Shown: positions 1 through 8,500 of the stretch, piece by piece
Layout: each line of letters begins with the position of its first letter
Position numbering within the stretch: position 1 is the stretch's first letter
Source: Bacteroidales bacterium
GTDB taxonomy: Bacteria; Bacteroidota; Bacteroidia; Bacteroidales; Muribaculaceae
DNA: 64,000 bases
NCBI GenBank assembly: GCA_910575615.1
Contig: CAJTEX010000010.1
Span: 1 to 64,000 of the forward strand
Direction of reading: 5' to 3'
Translations under genes and position numbers: made by a program
The notes under the pieces: generated by a model
What the model saw: the letters and a program-made list of their open reading frames with translations, nothing else
What the model was told of the DNA's origin: nothing
The model's database searches: none

Positions 1-2
1 AG

Positions 3-686
3 AGCAACGAGATAAAGGCCGTACCGATACTTCTTGATAAAATAGATATCTCAGGAAAGATTGTCACAGCCGACGCCATGTCTATGCAGAAGGACATTGT
101 CGAGAAAATCAGAAAGAAAGGCGGAGACTTTCTGATAGAACTCAAAGCCAACCAGCCGTCATTGCGATACGGCATTGAGGACAGGCTAGAGGAACACACA
201 CCGGCATATTCTTACACCGAAGGTCCCGAACTGGCCCACGGCAGGATAGAGACGAGAACCTACCGCGTATATGACGGACTGGACATTATCGCAGACAAGA
301 AGAAATTGGGCGGAAACATGGCCATCATAGAGTATGGATCGTCCACAGTCAAAAAGTCAACAGGAGTACACACCTCAGGAAAACGCCTGTACGTCAGCAG
401 TATGCCCACGGATACTCCGCAGCCCGGAACCATCGTACGCAACCACTGGTCGATAGAATGCATGCACTGGGGGCTGGACCACAATCTTCAGCAGGACAAT
501 ATAAAACGCAAGTCGGCAAGAGCCGCCCGAAACCTCGACACCATACAGAGAATCGTTTACTCGGTGTTCTCAATATGGAAAGGACTTCGCAAAAAACAAT
601 CGGATAAGAATAAAGGCATGGCCGAACTGATCAGGCATATCTCGATGATCTTTACCCGACTAATGCGATTTTTAAGCCAAAAATGA
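3..686 (+). CDS. ISAs1-family transposase, 3' part (5' end outside window)
   Basis: The reading frame is open from the first bases of the window, so the gene is cut by the left edge; the first internal ATG is at 78. The visible 227 residues match the C-terminal two thirds of ISAs1/H-repeat type DDE transposases. A segment ending VTADAM lies ahead of a QKDIV helix, then comes an ELKANQ strand, and near the C terminus the HWSIE...LHW-like segment (here HWSIECMHW) carries the last catalytic acid, followed by an NL..I.R helix. These enzymes cut and join the ends of their own insertion sequence. Its lower GC content than the neighbouring genes fits a mobile origin. Whether the copy is intact cannot be judged without the missing 5' part. 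The right end of the element was not located. Confidence 0.88.
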   Translation, partial: SNEIKAVPILLDKIDISGKIVTADAMSMQKDIVEKIRKKGGDFLIELKANQPSLRYGIEDRLEEHTPAYSYTEGPELAHGRIETRTYRVYDGLDIIADKKKLGGNMAIIEYGSSTVKKSTGVHTSGKRLYVSSMPTDTPQPGTIVRNHWSIECMHWGLDHNLQQDNIKRKSARAARNLDTIQRIVYSVFSIWKGLRKKQSDKNKGMAELIRHISMIFTRLMRFLSQK

Positions 687-739
687 AAAAAATAAGATTT
701 TAACGAAGAGATAAACAGCTGAAATACAGACACAACAGA

Positions 740-766
740 TTACCCGCTTCGGGCTGAAGCGGGTAA
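740..766. terminator. Perfect 10-bp hairpin after the transposase
   Basis: TTACCCGCTT and AAGCGGGTAA form a perfect stem around a 7-nt loop, 54 bases after the transposase stop. No strong T-run follows on either strand, so it may be a terminator or part of the insertion-sequence end. Confidence 0.45.
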
Positions 767-820
767 GGGCAGGTATACGCTTTATTTTATCTTAAATGAA
801 AAAGCCGTGGCGGGGGGGCT

Positions 821-851
821 GCTCTCGCCCAGCTCTCGCCCAGCTCTCGCC
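821..851. repeat. 11-bp tandem repeat, 2.8 copies
   Basis: The unit GCTCTCGCCCA occurs twice in full and once in part, directly beside the stop codon of the sigma-factor gene. It looks like simple slippage; no function is apparent. Confidence 0.8.
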
Positions 852-856
852 GGGGC

Positions 857-1447
857 TTAGCGGGTCAGCACGATGTTTTTGTCAGAGGCGATGCGGCGCA
901 TGTTGAGGATGGCGTAGCGCATGCGACCGAGGGCGGTGTTGATGGAGACTCCGGTGGCCTCGGCGATTTCCTTGAACGACATGTTGCGGTAGAACCGCAT
1001 GTCAAGCACCTCGCGCTGCGACTCGGGCAGCGACTCCATTATGCGTTTCACGTCGGTGTGGATCTGCGAGGTCACCATCAGGTCCTCGACATTCTCCTCC
1101 GAGAGGTCGCGGCGGTTGAGCACATCTGCATCCTCCTGGTCGGTCGAGATGGTGTTCTCGCTCTTGGCCTGGCGGAAGAAATCGATGATGAGGTTGTGTG
1201 CGATGCGGGTGATCCACGCCGAGAACTTGCCCGAGTCGGTGTATCGGCCCTGCTTGATTGTGGATATCGCCTTGACGAAAGTCTCCTGGAAGATGTCGTC
1301 GGCCACATCCTTGTTCTTCACAATGTTGAAAATGTAGTTGAACACACGGTTTTCGTGCCTGCGCAGCAAAGTGTCGAAAGCTTCATTGTTTCCGGAGGCG
1401 TAGGCTGCGACCAGCTTTTCGTCGGCAAGCCGGGTAAGTTTTTGCAT
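857..1447 (-). CDS. ECF-type sigma-70 family RNA polymerase sigma factor
   Basis: The 196-aa protein has the two-domain layout of an extracytoplasmic-function sigma factor. Region 2 spans about residues 20-95, with the NKDVADDIFQETF core-binding segment and the GKFSAWITRIAHNLIIDFFR -10 recognition part. Region 4 spans about residues 135-190 (LPESQREVLDMRF, then a helix-turn-helix FKEIAEATGVSINTALGRMR). It would direct RNA polymerase to a specific promoter set. No anti-sigma factor or SusC/D genes adjoin it, unlike many Bacteroidetes ECF factors, so its control cannot be read from context. A consensus promoter lies about 150 bases upstream of the start. The family is certain; the regulon is unknown. 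Confidence 0.93.
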   Translation of the reverse strand: MQKLTRLADEKLVAAYASGNNEAFDTLLRRHENRVFNYIFNIVKNKDVADDIFQETFVKAISTIKQGRYTDSGKFSAWITRIAHNLIIDFFRQAKSENTISTDQEDADVLNRRDLSEENVEDLMVTSQIHTDVKRIMESLPESQREVLDMRFYRNMSFKEIAEATGVSINTALGRMRYAILNMRRIASDKNIVLTR

Positions 1448-1600
1448 TTCAGTCAGTGTAGTTTGGTTAAGTAGAGTTCCGGTCTATAGGCTTTGGGGTT
1501 TGGGGTTGTCTGGTTTTTAAGTTTGAAGTCTAAGTAAAGTCCGCAGGCTCTGATTGCCACAGAGGAGTGTCGCGGGCTGTCAGCTGTGTCCTGTACTATG

Positions 1601-1632
1601 CAAAATTACAAAAACGCGCGGTTTTCTCAAAA
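1601..1632 (-). promoter_or_regulatory. Bacteroidetes-type promoter of the ECF sigma gene
   Basis: On the minus strand a TTTTG box is followed after 19 bases by TAATTTTG, matching the TTTG/TAnnTTTG consensus. The predicted transcript has a leader of about 150 nt before the sigma-factor start. Confidence 0.7.
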
Positions 1633-1878
1633 TATTCCGTGCGAAATATCATTTGATTTAAGAATATTTTGCACATAAAGGGCAATATGTGGCTCCTGCT
1701 TCCCGTTCGCGCCTGCCTGCCAGGGAGGTGACGGGCCTGCCGCGACTCCCGCCGGGACGAAAAAAACGGCCTCGGCCGCATACTAAACGGCCTCCCCGCG
1801 CGTTATAGTAATGTCACCGATCTTCACTGCCGGCTCGGTGGCCGGCCTTTCCCCCAATCCAAATTTTGTAGCTTGCCT

Positions 1879-2058
1879 ATGAAAAATGATTCTACCCAAT
1901 TGTTCCCTTCAGCGATGAAATCCGCAACCCCGCGCCACCGCCGCGACCAGGGCCTGGCCCCCCGCAGGTCGACTATCCTGTTCATACGTCAGTTTGCCCG
2001 CGCCTACAGCTGCTCCCCTTCGCTCCCCGCGTCGCTCGGTTCGTTTGTCGCCAATTAG
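1879..2058 (+). CDS. Possible 59-aa small protein with FIRQFARAY motif
   Basis: An ATG at 1879 opens a 59-residue frame: a basic N-terminal half, then ILFIRQFARAY followed by a short Pro/Leu-rich segment ending LGSFVAN. A C-terminal pattern of this kind (hydrophobic-RQFAR-aromatic ... LG.F..N) resembles many tiny unannotated Bacteroidales proteins as I remember them, but I cannot confirm this by search. The gene would stand alone between the sigma factor and the M6 protease, on the opposite strand to the former. A weak -7-like sequence lies just upstream. Function unknown; it could be a chance frame in GC-rich DNA. Confidence 0.38.
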   Translation: MKNDSTQLFPSAMKSATPRHRRDQGLAPRRSTILFIRQFARAYSCSPSLPASLGSFVAN

Positions 2059-2174
2059 TCATCTCAGGGCGAGACAGGCCCGCCGGAGCCGCGCTCCTGA
2101 TTGCATTTTGCCGTCAATTGACGGTTGTCTGATAGCATAATGAGCGGCCCGCCAGAAAATTTAGCCCCCGGATA

Positions 2175-2206
2175 TTGTATGTTCGGGGGATTTTTTTGTA
2201 AATTTG
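2175..2206 (+). promoter_or_regulatory. Promoter of the M6 protease gene
   Basis: TTG and, 21 bases on, TAAATTTG. The start codon follows about 90 bases downstream. Confidence 0.65.
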
Positions 2207-2298
2207 CGCATTGCTACAATATAAGCGCCGGGTAGCCGAGCCTTCTCCCCCTGCCTTGTGATGGAAGATGGAGGCCGGACCCCCGAACATAAAACAAA

Positions 2299-4884
2299 AT
2301 GGATATGAAAAGAAAACTTCTGACGCTTGCTGTCGCCGCCCTTGCTGTGGCATCGGCCTACGCGGTTCCCGCCAGACGCCTGACCCGCACTGTCACCCAG
2401 CCCGACGGATCCGTCGTGACAGTCACCCTGACGGGTGACGAGTGGTTCCACACCTATGTCACCTCCGACGGCCTGGCTGTCGATTTCACTCCCGAGGGCC
2501 ATGTGGTCTACCGTCCCGCAGACGGCATCAGCCAGGTGTATGCCCACGAGGTCTCGGAGCGTTCGGCCGCCGAGCAGTCGTTCATCGCCGACCGCGCCGC
2601 CACCCTCGAATACGCCGCCCAGCGCGCCTCCTCCCCCAAGGTGCAGGCCCGCCAAGCCATGCGGGCCGCCGTGAAAGCCCCCATGCGCAGCGCCCAGGGA
2701 CGCGTGAGCATCGAGCAACAGGAGTCGCAGGTGCCTCACAAAGGTGTCGCCCACGTCCCCATACTCCTTGTGCAGTACGAGGATGTCAAGTTCAAGGACG
2801 GCGACGGGGCCAACGCCGTCTTCAAAGAATTTTTCACCGGCGAAGAGAAGAGCGCCAAGAAATATTTCACAGACGCATCGATGGGGAAGTATGACCCGCA
2901 GTTTCATGTCTACGGCCCCTACACAGTGTCGCAGAACCGCGTCTACTATGGCGGCACTGACTATTGGGGCAATGACGAGAGGCCCGGTCATATGGTCAAG
3001 GAAGCCATCCAGCTCGCCGACCCCGAGGTCGACTTCTCCATTTTCGACAACGACGGCGACGGCGTTTGCGACGTGGTCATCGTCCTATATGCCGGGGTGG
3101 GTCAGGCCTCTTCCGGCGTGGCCCAGGCCGTGTGGCCCTGCCAGTGGGACCTCGCGTCGTCAGGGGCCGGCTCGGTGACCTGCGACGGGGTCAGGATGAC
3201 CAAATTCGCCGTGTTCAACGAGCTCAACGGCTCATACCAGACGGAAATCGACGGAGTCGGCACATTCTGCCACGAGTTCTCCCACTGCCTCGGCCTGCCC
3301 GACTTCTATGAGACCACCTACGGCGACGGCTACTTCGGCATGGGCGACTGGTCGCTCATGGACCACGGCTGCTACAACAACGACGGCTACACTCCGATAG
3401 GCTATTCCGCCTACGAGAAAGCCTACATGGGATGGATCGACATCGTGGAAGGGGAGAAAAACACCCATTACGACCTCCCTGTGCTCAACAACAATGACAC
3501 CCCCGAGTCTTTCGCCCTCCTGCTCGCAAACGACAAGGACCCCAACGAATACTTCATCTTCGAGAACCGCGCCCGCCAAGGATGGGATGAATTCCTCCTC
3601 GACGAAGGCATGCTCATCACCCATGTCACATACAGCGCGTCGGCATGGAGCGGCAACACCGTCAACAATTACTCCCTTCAGCGCATGACAGTGGTCCCGG
3701 CCGACAACCGCCTGACAAGTTCCACCCAGAATGCCGACCTCTGGCCCAAAAGCTACGCCACGGAGTTCACCAACACGTCGACCCCGGCGGCCCGCACCAA
3801 CACCGGCACATACCTCTCCAAACCGGTAACTGAGATAACCCGCGACCCGCAGACCGGCGCCATCTCTTTCTGGGTCGACCGTCAGCCGATACCCGACACC
3901 CCTGCCCCGGTTCCCGCCGAGCCTGCCGTGGAGGAAGCCGGAAGCTTCACCGCCTCCTGGGCGCCCGTCAATGTGGAAGGCACAGAGGTCAGCTACACCC
4001 TCCAGGTGTGGCCCGCGACAGACGGCCTCCCCATGCCCGCCGTCTGGACCGATTTCGCCAAAGCTCTTGATGGCTGGACACTCGAAGGGGAATACAAGCT
4101 GCTCTCCTCCTCGATGTATCTCGGCACGGCTATGAGCGACGGCTCCATGACCTCCATCGCCCGCGTCGCGCCAGAAAACGGCGTGGCTACCGTGGTCGTG
4201 AACGCCAAACGCTACGGCGCCGACACCGACCCCGTCATCATCCTCTCCCTGCTTGACGAGGATGGCGTCCAGGCCGCCGTCGAGGTTGTTGACGCGCAGA
4301 AGTCGGCGACATACCACTCCGTGGCGTTCTCGGGCCTTGACGACTCCAAGACATACGCCGTGAAGGTGGCCAACCGAGGCAAGTCCAAGCGCGTGACCCT
4401 CTACTCGGCCATGGCTTTCAGCGGCGACTGCGCCGATTGCGACGACATCGACTACGACAAAGCCCTTGAAGGGGTGCTGTCGTCATCCTCAGCCCCAGCC
4501 AGGGCCGAGCAGACCGTCAGCGGCGAACGCATCACCATCACCGGCATCACCGACACATCCTACAAAGTGACCGGCCTGAGCAACATCATCTACCGATACA
4601 GGGTGAAAGCCGTCCCCGCCGATCCCGAGAAGGGCAAGGAGAGCCTCTGGTCGGCGACATCCGAGATTGACCTGTCGACATCCGGCGTGACCGTGCCTGT
4701 GGCTGGTGAGGCTGCCTCCGCCTTCATCCTTGTCAACGGAGAAATCGTCGCCACTCCCGGCGCGCGCCTCTACTCAGTCTCAGGTGCCGAGGTCAGCCCC
4801 TCCGCGCCGGGCCGCTTCGCCGCGTTGCCCGGGGCATACATCCTCGTCGCTCCCGGCCACCGTCCGGCCAAGATAGTCCTCTGA
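2299..4884 (+). CDS. M6-family zinc metalloprotease with C-terminal sorting-like tail
   Basis: The 861-aa product begins with a signal peptide (KRKLLTLAVAALAVASAYA). The catalytic domain, about residues 130-410, carries the zincin motif HEFSHCLGLPD at residues 325-335, that is HExxHxxGxxD, plus the NDGDGVCDVVIV calcium-site-like loop and the GMGDWSLMD segment typical of immune-inhibitor-A (M6) peptidases. Beyond residue 540 come fibronectin-III-like modules. The last 45 residues (GARLYSVSG...LPGAYILVAPG...AKIVL) resemble the C-terminal domains used for surface sorting by type IX secretion in Bacteroidetes. It is predicted to cleave proteins at the cell surface or outside the cell; the substrate is unknown. 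It stands alone with its own promoter and a hairpin downstream. An ATG two codons in (2305) is an alternative start. Confidence 0.88.
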   Translation: MDMKRKLLTLAVAALAVASAYAVPARRLTRTVTQPDGSVVTVTLTGDEWFHTYVTSDGLAVDFTPEGHVVYRPADGISQVYAHEVSERSAAEQSFIADRAATLEYAAQRASSPKVQARQAMRAAVKAPMRSAQGRVSIEQQESQVPHKGVAHVPILLVQYEDVKFKDGDGANAVFKEFFTGEEKSAKKYFTDASMGKYDPQFHVYGPYTVSQNRVYYGGTDYWGNDERPGHMVKEAIQLADPEVDFSIFDNDGDGVCDVVIVLYAGVGQASSGVAQAVWPCQWDLASSGAGSVTCDGVRMTKFAVFNELNGSYQTEIDGVGTFCHEFSHCLGLPDFYETTYGDGYFGMGDWSLMDHGCYNNDGYTPIGYSAYEKAYMGWIDIVEGEKNTHYDLPVLNNNDTPESFALLLANDKDPNEYFIFENRARQGWDEFLLDEGMLITHVTYSASAWSGNTVNNYSLQRMTVVPADNRLTSSTQNADLWPKSYATEFTNTSTPAARTNTGTYLSKPVTEITRDPQTGAISFWVDRQPIPDTPAPVPAEPAVEEAGSFTASWAPVNVEGTEVSYTLQVWPATDGLPMPAVWTDFAKALDGWTLEGEYKLLSSSMYLGTAMSDGSMTSIARVAPENGVATVVVNAKRYGADTDPVIILSLLDEDGVQAAVEVVDAQKSATYHSVAFSGLDDSKTYAVKVANRGKSKRVTLYSAMAFSGDCADCDDIDYDKALEGVLSSSSAPARAEQTVSGERITITGITDTSYKVTGLSNIIYRYRVKAVPADPEKGKESLWSATSEIDLSTSGVTVPVAGEAASAFILVNGEIVATPGARLYSVSGAEVSPSAPGRFAALPGAYILVAPGHRPAKIVL

Positions 4885-4910
4885 GCCATCCGCGCTCCCA
4901 TCCATACACC

Positions 4911-4953
4911 GCGCCGCGACTTTCGCCTGACATAAGGGCAAAAGTCGCGGCGC
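4911..4953 (+). terminator. 13-bp perfect hairpin after the M6 protease
   Basis: GCGCCGCGACTTT pairs with AAAGTCGCGGCGC around a 17-nt loop, 27 bases after the stop codon. The T-run after the stem is poor (GGCTTGTTTCC). Confidence 0.65.
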
Positions 4954-5233
4954 GGCTTGTTTCCCCGGTGTGATATTCGGCTGATTTTTTGCCTGTTTGG
5001 ATTTTTTTTCGTCAGGTCAGATGTGTCCAAATCGGCCAATATCGCCTCTCGTGATTAAGATTGTTAACTTGTGTGAAAATCCATCTCCGGCCAGCCAGCA
5101 TCCATAGAATCAAGAGGATAAACGTCTTGTGTTGCATTTTGTCATCTGAATTGGTGTAATTAATATAAATGATTTTGGCGGCTTTAACGCTGATTAGTTG
5201 TTTTTTTTGATTATTGAAAATATTTCACAAATA

Positions 5234-5265
5234 TTTGGAAAGTAAAAATAATTATTCTAAATTTG
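5234..5265 (+). promoter_or_regulatory. Promoter of the 1494-aa surface protein
   Basis: TTTG and TAAATTTG separated by exactly 20 bases, in an AT-rich tract. The coding start is about 300 bases downstream, giving an unusually long leader. Confidence 0.75.
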
Positions 5266-5271
5266 CGACAT

Positions 5272-5571
5272 AAACAGGCTGTGTGTTCGCAGTGGATGTT
5301 TTAGCGCTTTGATGCTGGCATTCTGTCATAGAATATGCGGTTGTGGAAAATTTTATGCGCCTATGATGATGTGTAATCTTACAAATCAGGGATGCGGTCC
5401 GGGGGCGCGGGGCCGACAGTACGATCAGACATAAAAGACTTCAAAAACAATCATAAATCAATTTCGAGAGGGAAAAGGATAAATTAGCGGATTCATTTAT
5501 CCATGACATCGGCCCAGGCCGGTAAATGCCCGATCAGGAGTGTTTAACTTAGAATCCAATGTAGACACGTT
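5272..5571 (+). promoter_or_regulatory. Long 5' leader of about 300 nt, no gene
   Basis: The stretch between the predicted transcription start and the ATG at 5572 holds no convincing reading frame and no riboswitch class I recognise. Its length alone suggests possible control at the RNA level. Confidence 0.4.
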
Positions 5572-8500
5572 ATGAGAAAATCAGTATCTCTGATGCTATC
5601 AGCAGCGTTGACCCTCGGGTCAGCAGTCTCCTCTTACGCCGCTCCTTTGGCGAAGAAGGCAGGGGGTGTCACCGCGGAGAATCAGTTGGCGGCCAAAGTC
5701 GCTGCCCCGGGTGACCAGAAGGGAAAAATCATGCTCACAAACCCAAGGCTTGCAAAAACAGTCCAGGTCTCTGGCCTGCACAAGGTGAAATCACAGCTCC
5801 AGGCCAAGCGGCAGGCGGCTTTGAAGTCGGCCACCGCGGCCCAGCGGGCAGCTGCCGCAGGCATTGACCTGCGGGGCAATGTGGTCTATTCCGACACATG
5901 GGGCGAAGCCTCTCTGCCTAACGTCTCCACGATTCCCACCTCCGAAGGGGGGGCGTTCGGGCAGATAGCGCCCCTGAACAACAGCTACATGTATGGCAGC
6001 GTCGACAACGGCGACGGCCTCTACTACTGTGTCAGCCATATGTCTATCTTTGGGATGGATTTAATGACCCTCGACACATATGACACTGACACCTGGGAGA
6101 AAATCAGCTCCAAGAGTGTCAACTATGACTGTATGTCGCTTGGATGCGCCCTCGATCCCGTTTCCGGCGATATCTACGGCGTGTACTATGCCGTGGAGGG
6201 GCAAAGCCTTGTCTTGAAATGGGCAAAGGCCGACTACGAGAACGGCATCAGCATACCGATTGCCGACTTCCCGGTGGGTGTGATGAGCGTCGGAGCAGCC
6301 GACGACGGCACTTTCTACGCCCTCGGTGTTGACCTTATCCTTTACAAGGTCGACAAGACAACCGGACAGACCGAAGCGGTCGCCCAGGCCGACCTGCCTT
6401 CCCAATATCTTTCCGGAGGTTGTGTCAACACCGCCAACAACACATACCTGCAGGCTTACTCGACCGACACTGAAGCAGGTCTGGTGGAAATCAACCTTGA
6501 GACCGGCGAGACAGTCGAATTGTGCCAGTATCCCGACGGCGAAGAGATTATGGGCCTTTACATCCCCAAGCCTGCCGCGGCAGACAAGGCGCCCGCAGCC
6601 CCCGGCCTGACCGTGGTATGCGATAACGGCTCGATGGATGTCGCCATCAAAGTGACAATGCCCACGACCCTCTTCGACGGCACCCCCGCTTCGGGCCAGA
6701 CATTCTCTTACAAGGTGGAGACCGGCGACGGAGCGACCGTTGCATCAGGCACAGCAGCCGCAGGGGCTGAGGTGACAGAGACCGCCACCCTGGCCGCATC
6801 GGGCATGACCAAATTCATCGCCACCGTCTCCAACGACGCCGGCACGTCGCCCAAGGCAAAGGCTGAATGCTTCGTGGGCAAGGGCGCGCCCTCGGCTCCC
6901 GCCAATGTGAAGCTCGCATGGGCCAACGGCACAGCCACCCTCACCTGGAATGCCGTCACCGCATCTTCCGACGGCGGATTCCTTGATCCCGCGGCAGTGA
7001 CATACACCGTGGCCGGCGCCGACGGCGAAATCATCGCCTCTGGCCTCACCGCCACCACATTCACCCAGGCCGTGCCCCTTCCCGCCAGCTACACCGCCCT
7101 GTCATATTCCGTCAAAGCCGAATATGATGGCAAGAGCTCGGCCTTCGTGGCCTCCAACGTGGTGGGCCTCGGCGAGTTCACCACCCCGCTCACCATGGAC
7201 ATGACCGATGCCGCCAACTTCGCAATCCACACCATCGAGGATGTCAACGGCGACGGCAAGACCTGGAACTTCTCCAGCGGCACCCGCTACACATACCACT
7301 CCTCCAATGCCGCCAATGACTGGCTGTTCTCCCCCGCCGTGAAACTTGAAGGCGGCAAGTCCTACAAGATCTCAGCCGTCGTGGCTGCCCAGGCCAACAG
7401 CTATGCCGAGCGCATCGAGGTGTTCATGGGACAGCAGCCCTCCTCCGCAGCCATGACTCTCGAGGTGATTCCCTCGACAGATGTTGTCGGCACCGCCGAC
7501 ACCGAGATTGAGGCATATGTCACCCCCTCCGCCACCGGAATCTACCATGTCGGCTTCCATGCCATCTCCGATGCCAACAAATATTACCTCCACCTGAAAT
7601 CATACTCGATTTCCGCCCCCATCTCGGCCTCCGCTCCCGAAGCCGTGGAGAATGTGTCTGTCAAGGCCAGCTCCTCTGACTGCTTCAAGGCTGAAATCTC
7701 CTTCAAGGCTCCCTCCAAGACCATCGCAGGCGACGCCCTGACCGGAAATGTCAAAGTCAAAGTGCTTCGCGGCGAGACTCTCGTCGCTGAGGAGTCACTC
7801 GCCCCCGGCGCGACAAAGAGCCTGGTGGATAACACCGTTGTCAATTCCGACACATACATCTACTCCTTCATCCCCGTCAATGCAGCAGGCGAAGAGGGCA
7901 AGACCGTCACGGTCGCTGCCTTCATCGGGGCCGCCAAGCCCGGCCAGGCTGGCGACTTCGCAGGCTATTCGGCAGGCAACAAAGTCAACCTCTCCTGGAC
8001 CGCTCCCACGGTTGACGCTGACGGCAACGCTCTCGTCGCCCCCAGCCTTACCTACAATGTCTGGTCTGTCGAGGGCGGCTATCTCGCAGAAGTACTCAAC
8101 GATGCCCCCATCACCTCCACCAGCTACTCGCTTGACATCGACGTGCCCGCCGAGCAAGATTTCGTGCAGTATGCCATCCAGGCTGTCAACTACGACGTTG
8201 AGGGCGGCGCATCCGGAGCCCTTGTCTCTGTCGGTCCCGCTTATGTGATGCCGGTGCTTTACAGCGGAGGCGCCTCTCTCGAGAGCTATATCCTTGGAAT
8301 CTCCGGCACAGGTGACGCCAGCCTCGGCGACGCGAGCATGGGTGTCGCGCCTTATGCGGGTGAGGACTTCTTCTACGCCAAGTTCACCGCCATCGGCCAG
8401 ACAGAGTCGTTTATAACCGGCAAAATCGCTGTCACAGGGGAGGCCCCCGTGGTCATGTTCCGCGAATACAAGCTTTCTGACCAAGACACCAACGGTACTG

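Noticed and set aside
1-766. Complete insertion sequence
   Set aside because: The left part lies outside the window and no inverted end could be paired, so only the transposase fragment is reported.
3232-4317. 361-codon open frame antisense to the M6 protease gene
   Set aside because: It mirrors the codon bias of a GC-rich gene on the other strand, lacks similarity to any family I know and has no promoter. Similar long antisense frames at 7795-8553, 22653-23552, 23652-24509 and 28743-29783 were dismissed for the same reason.
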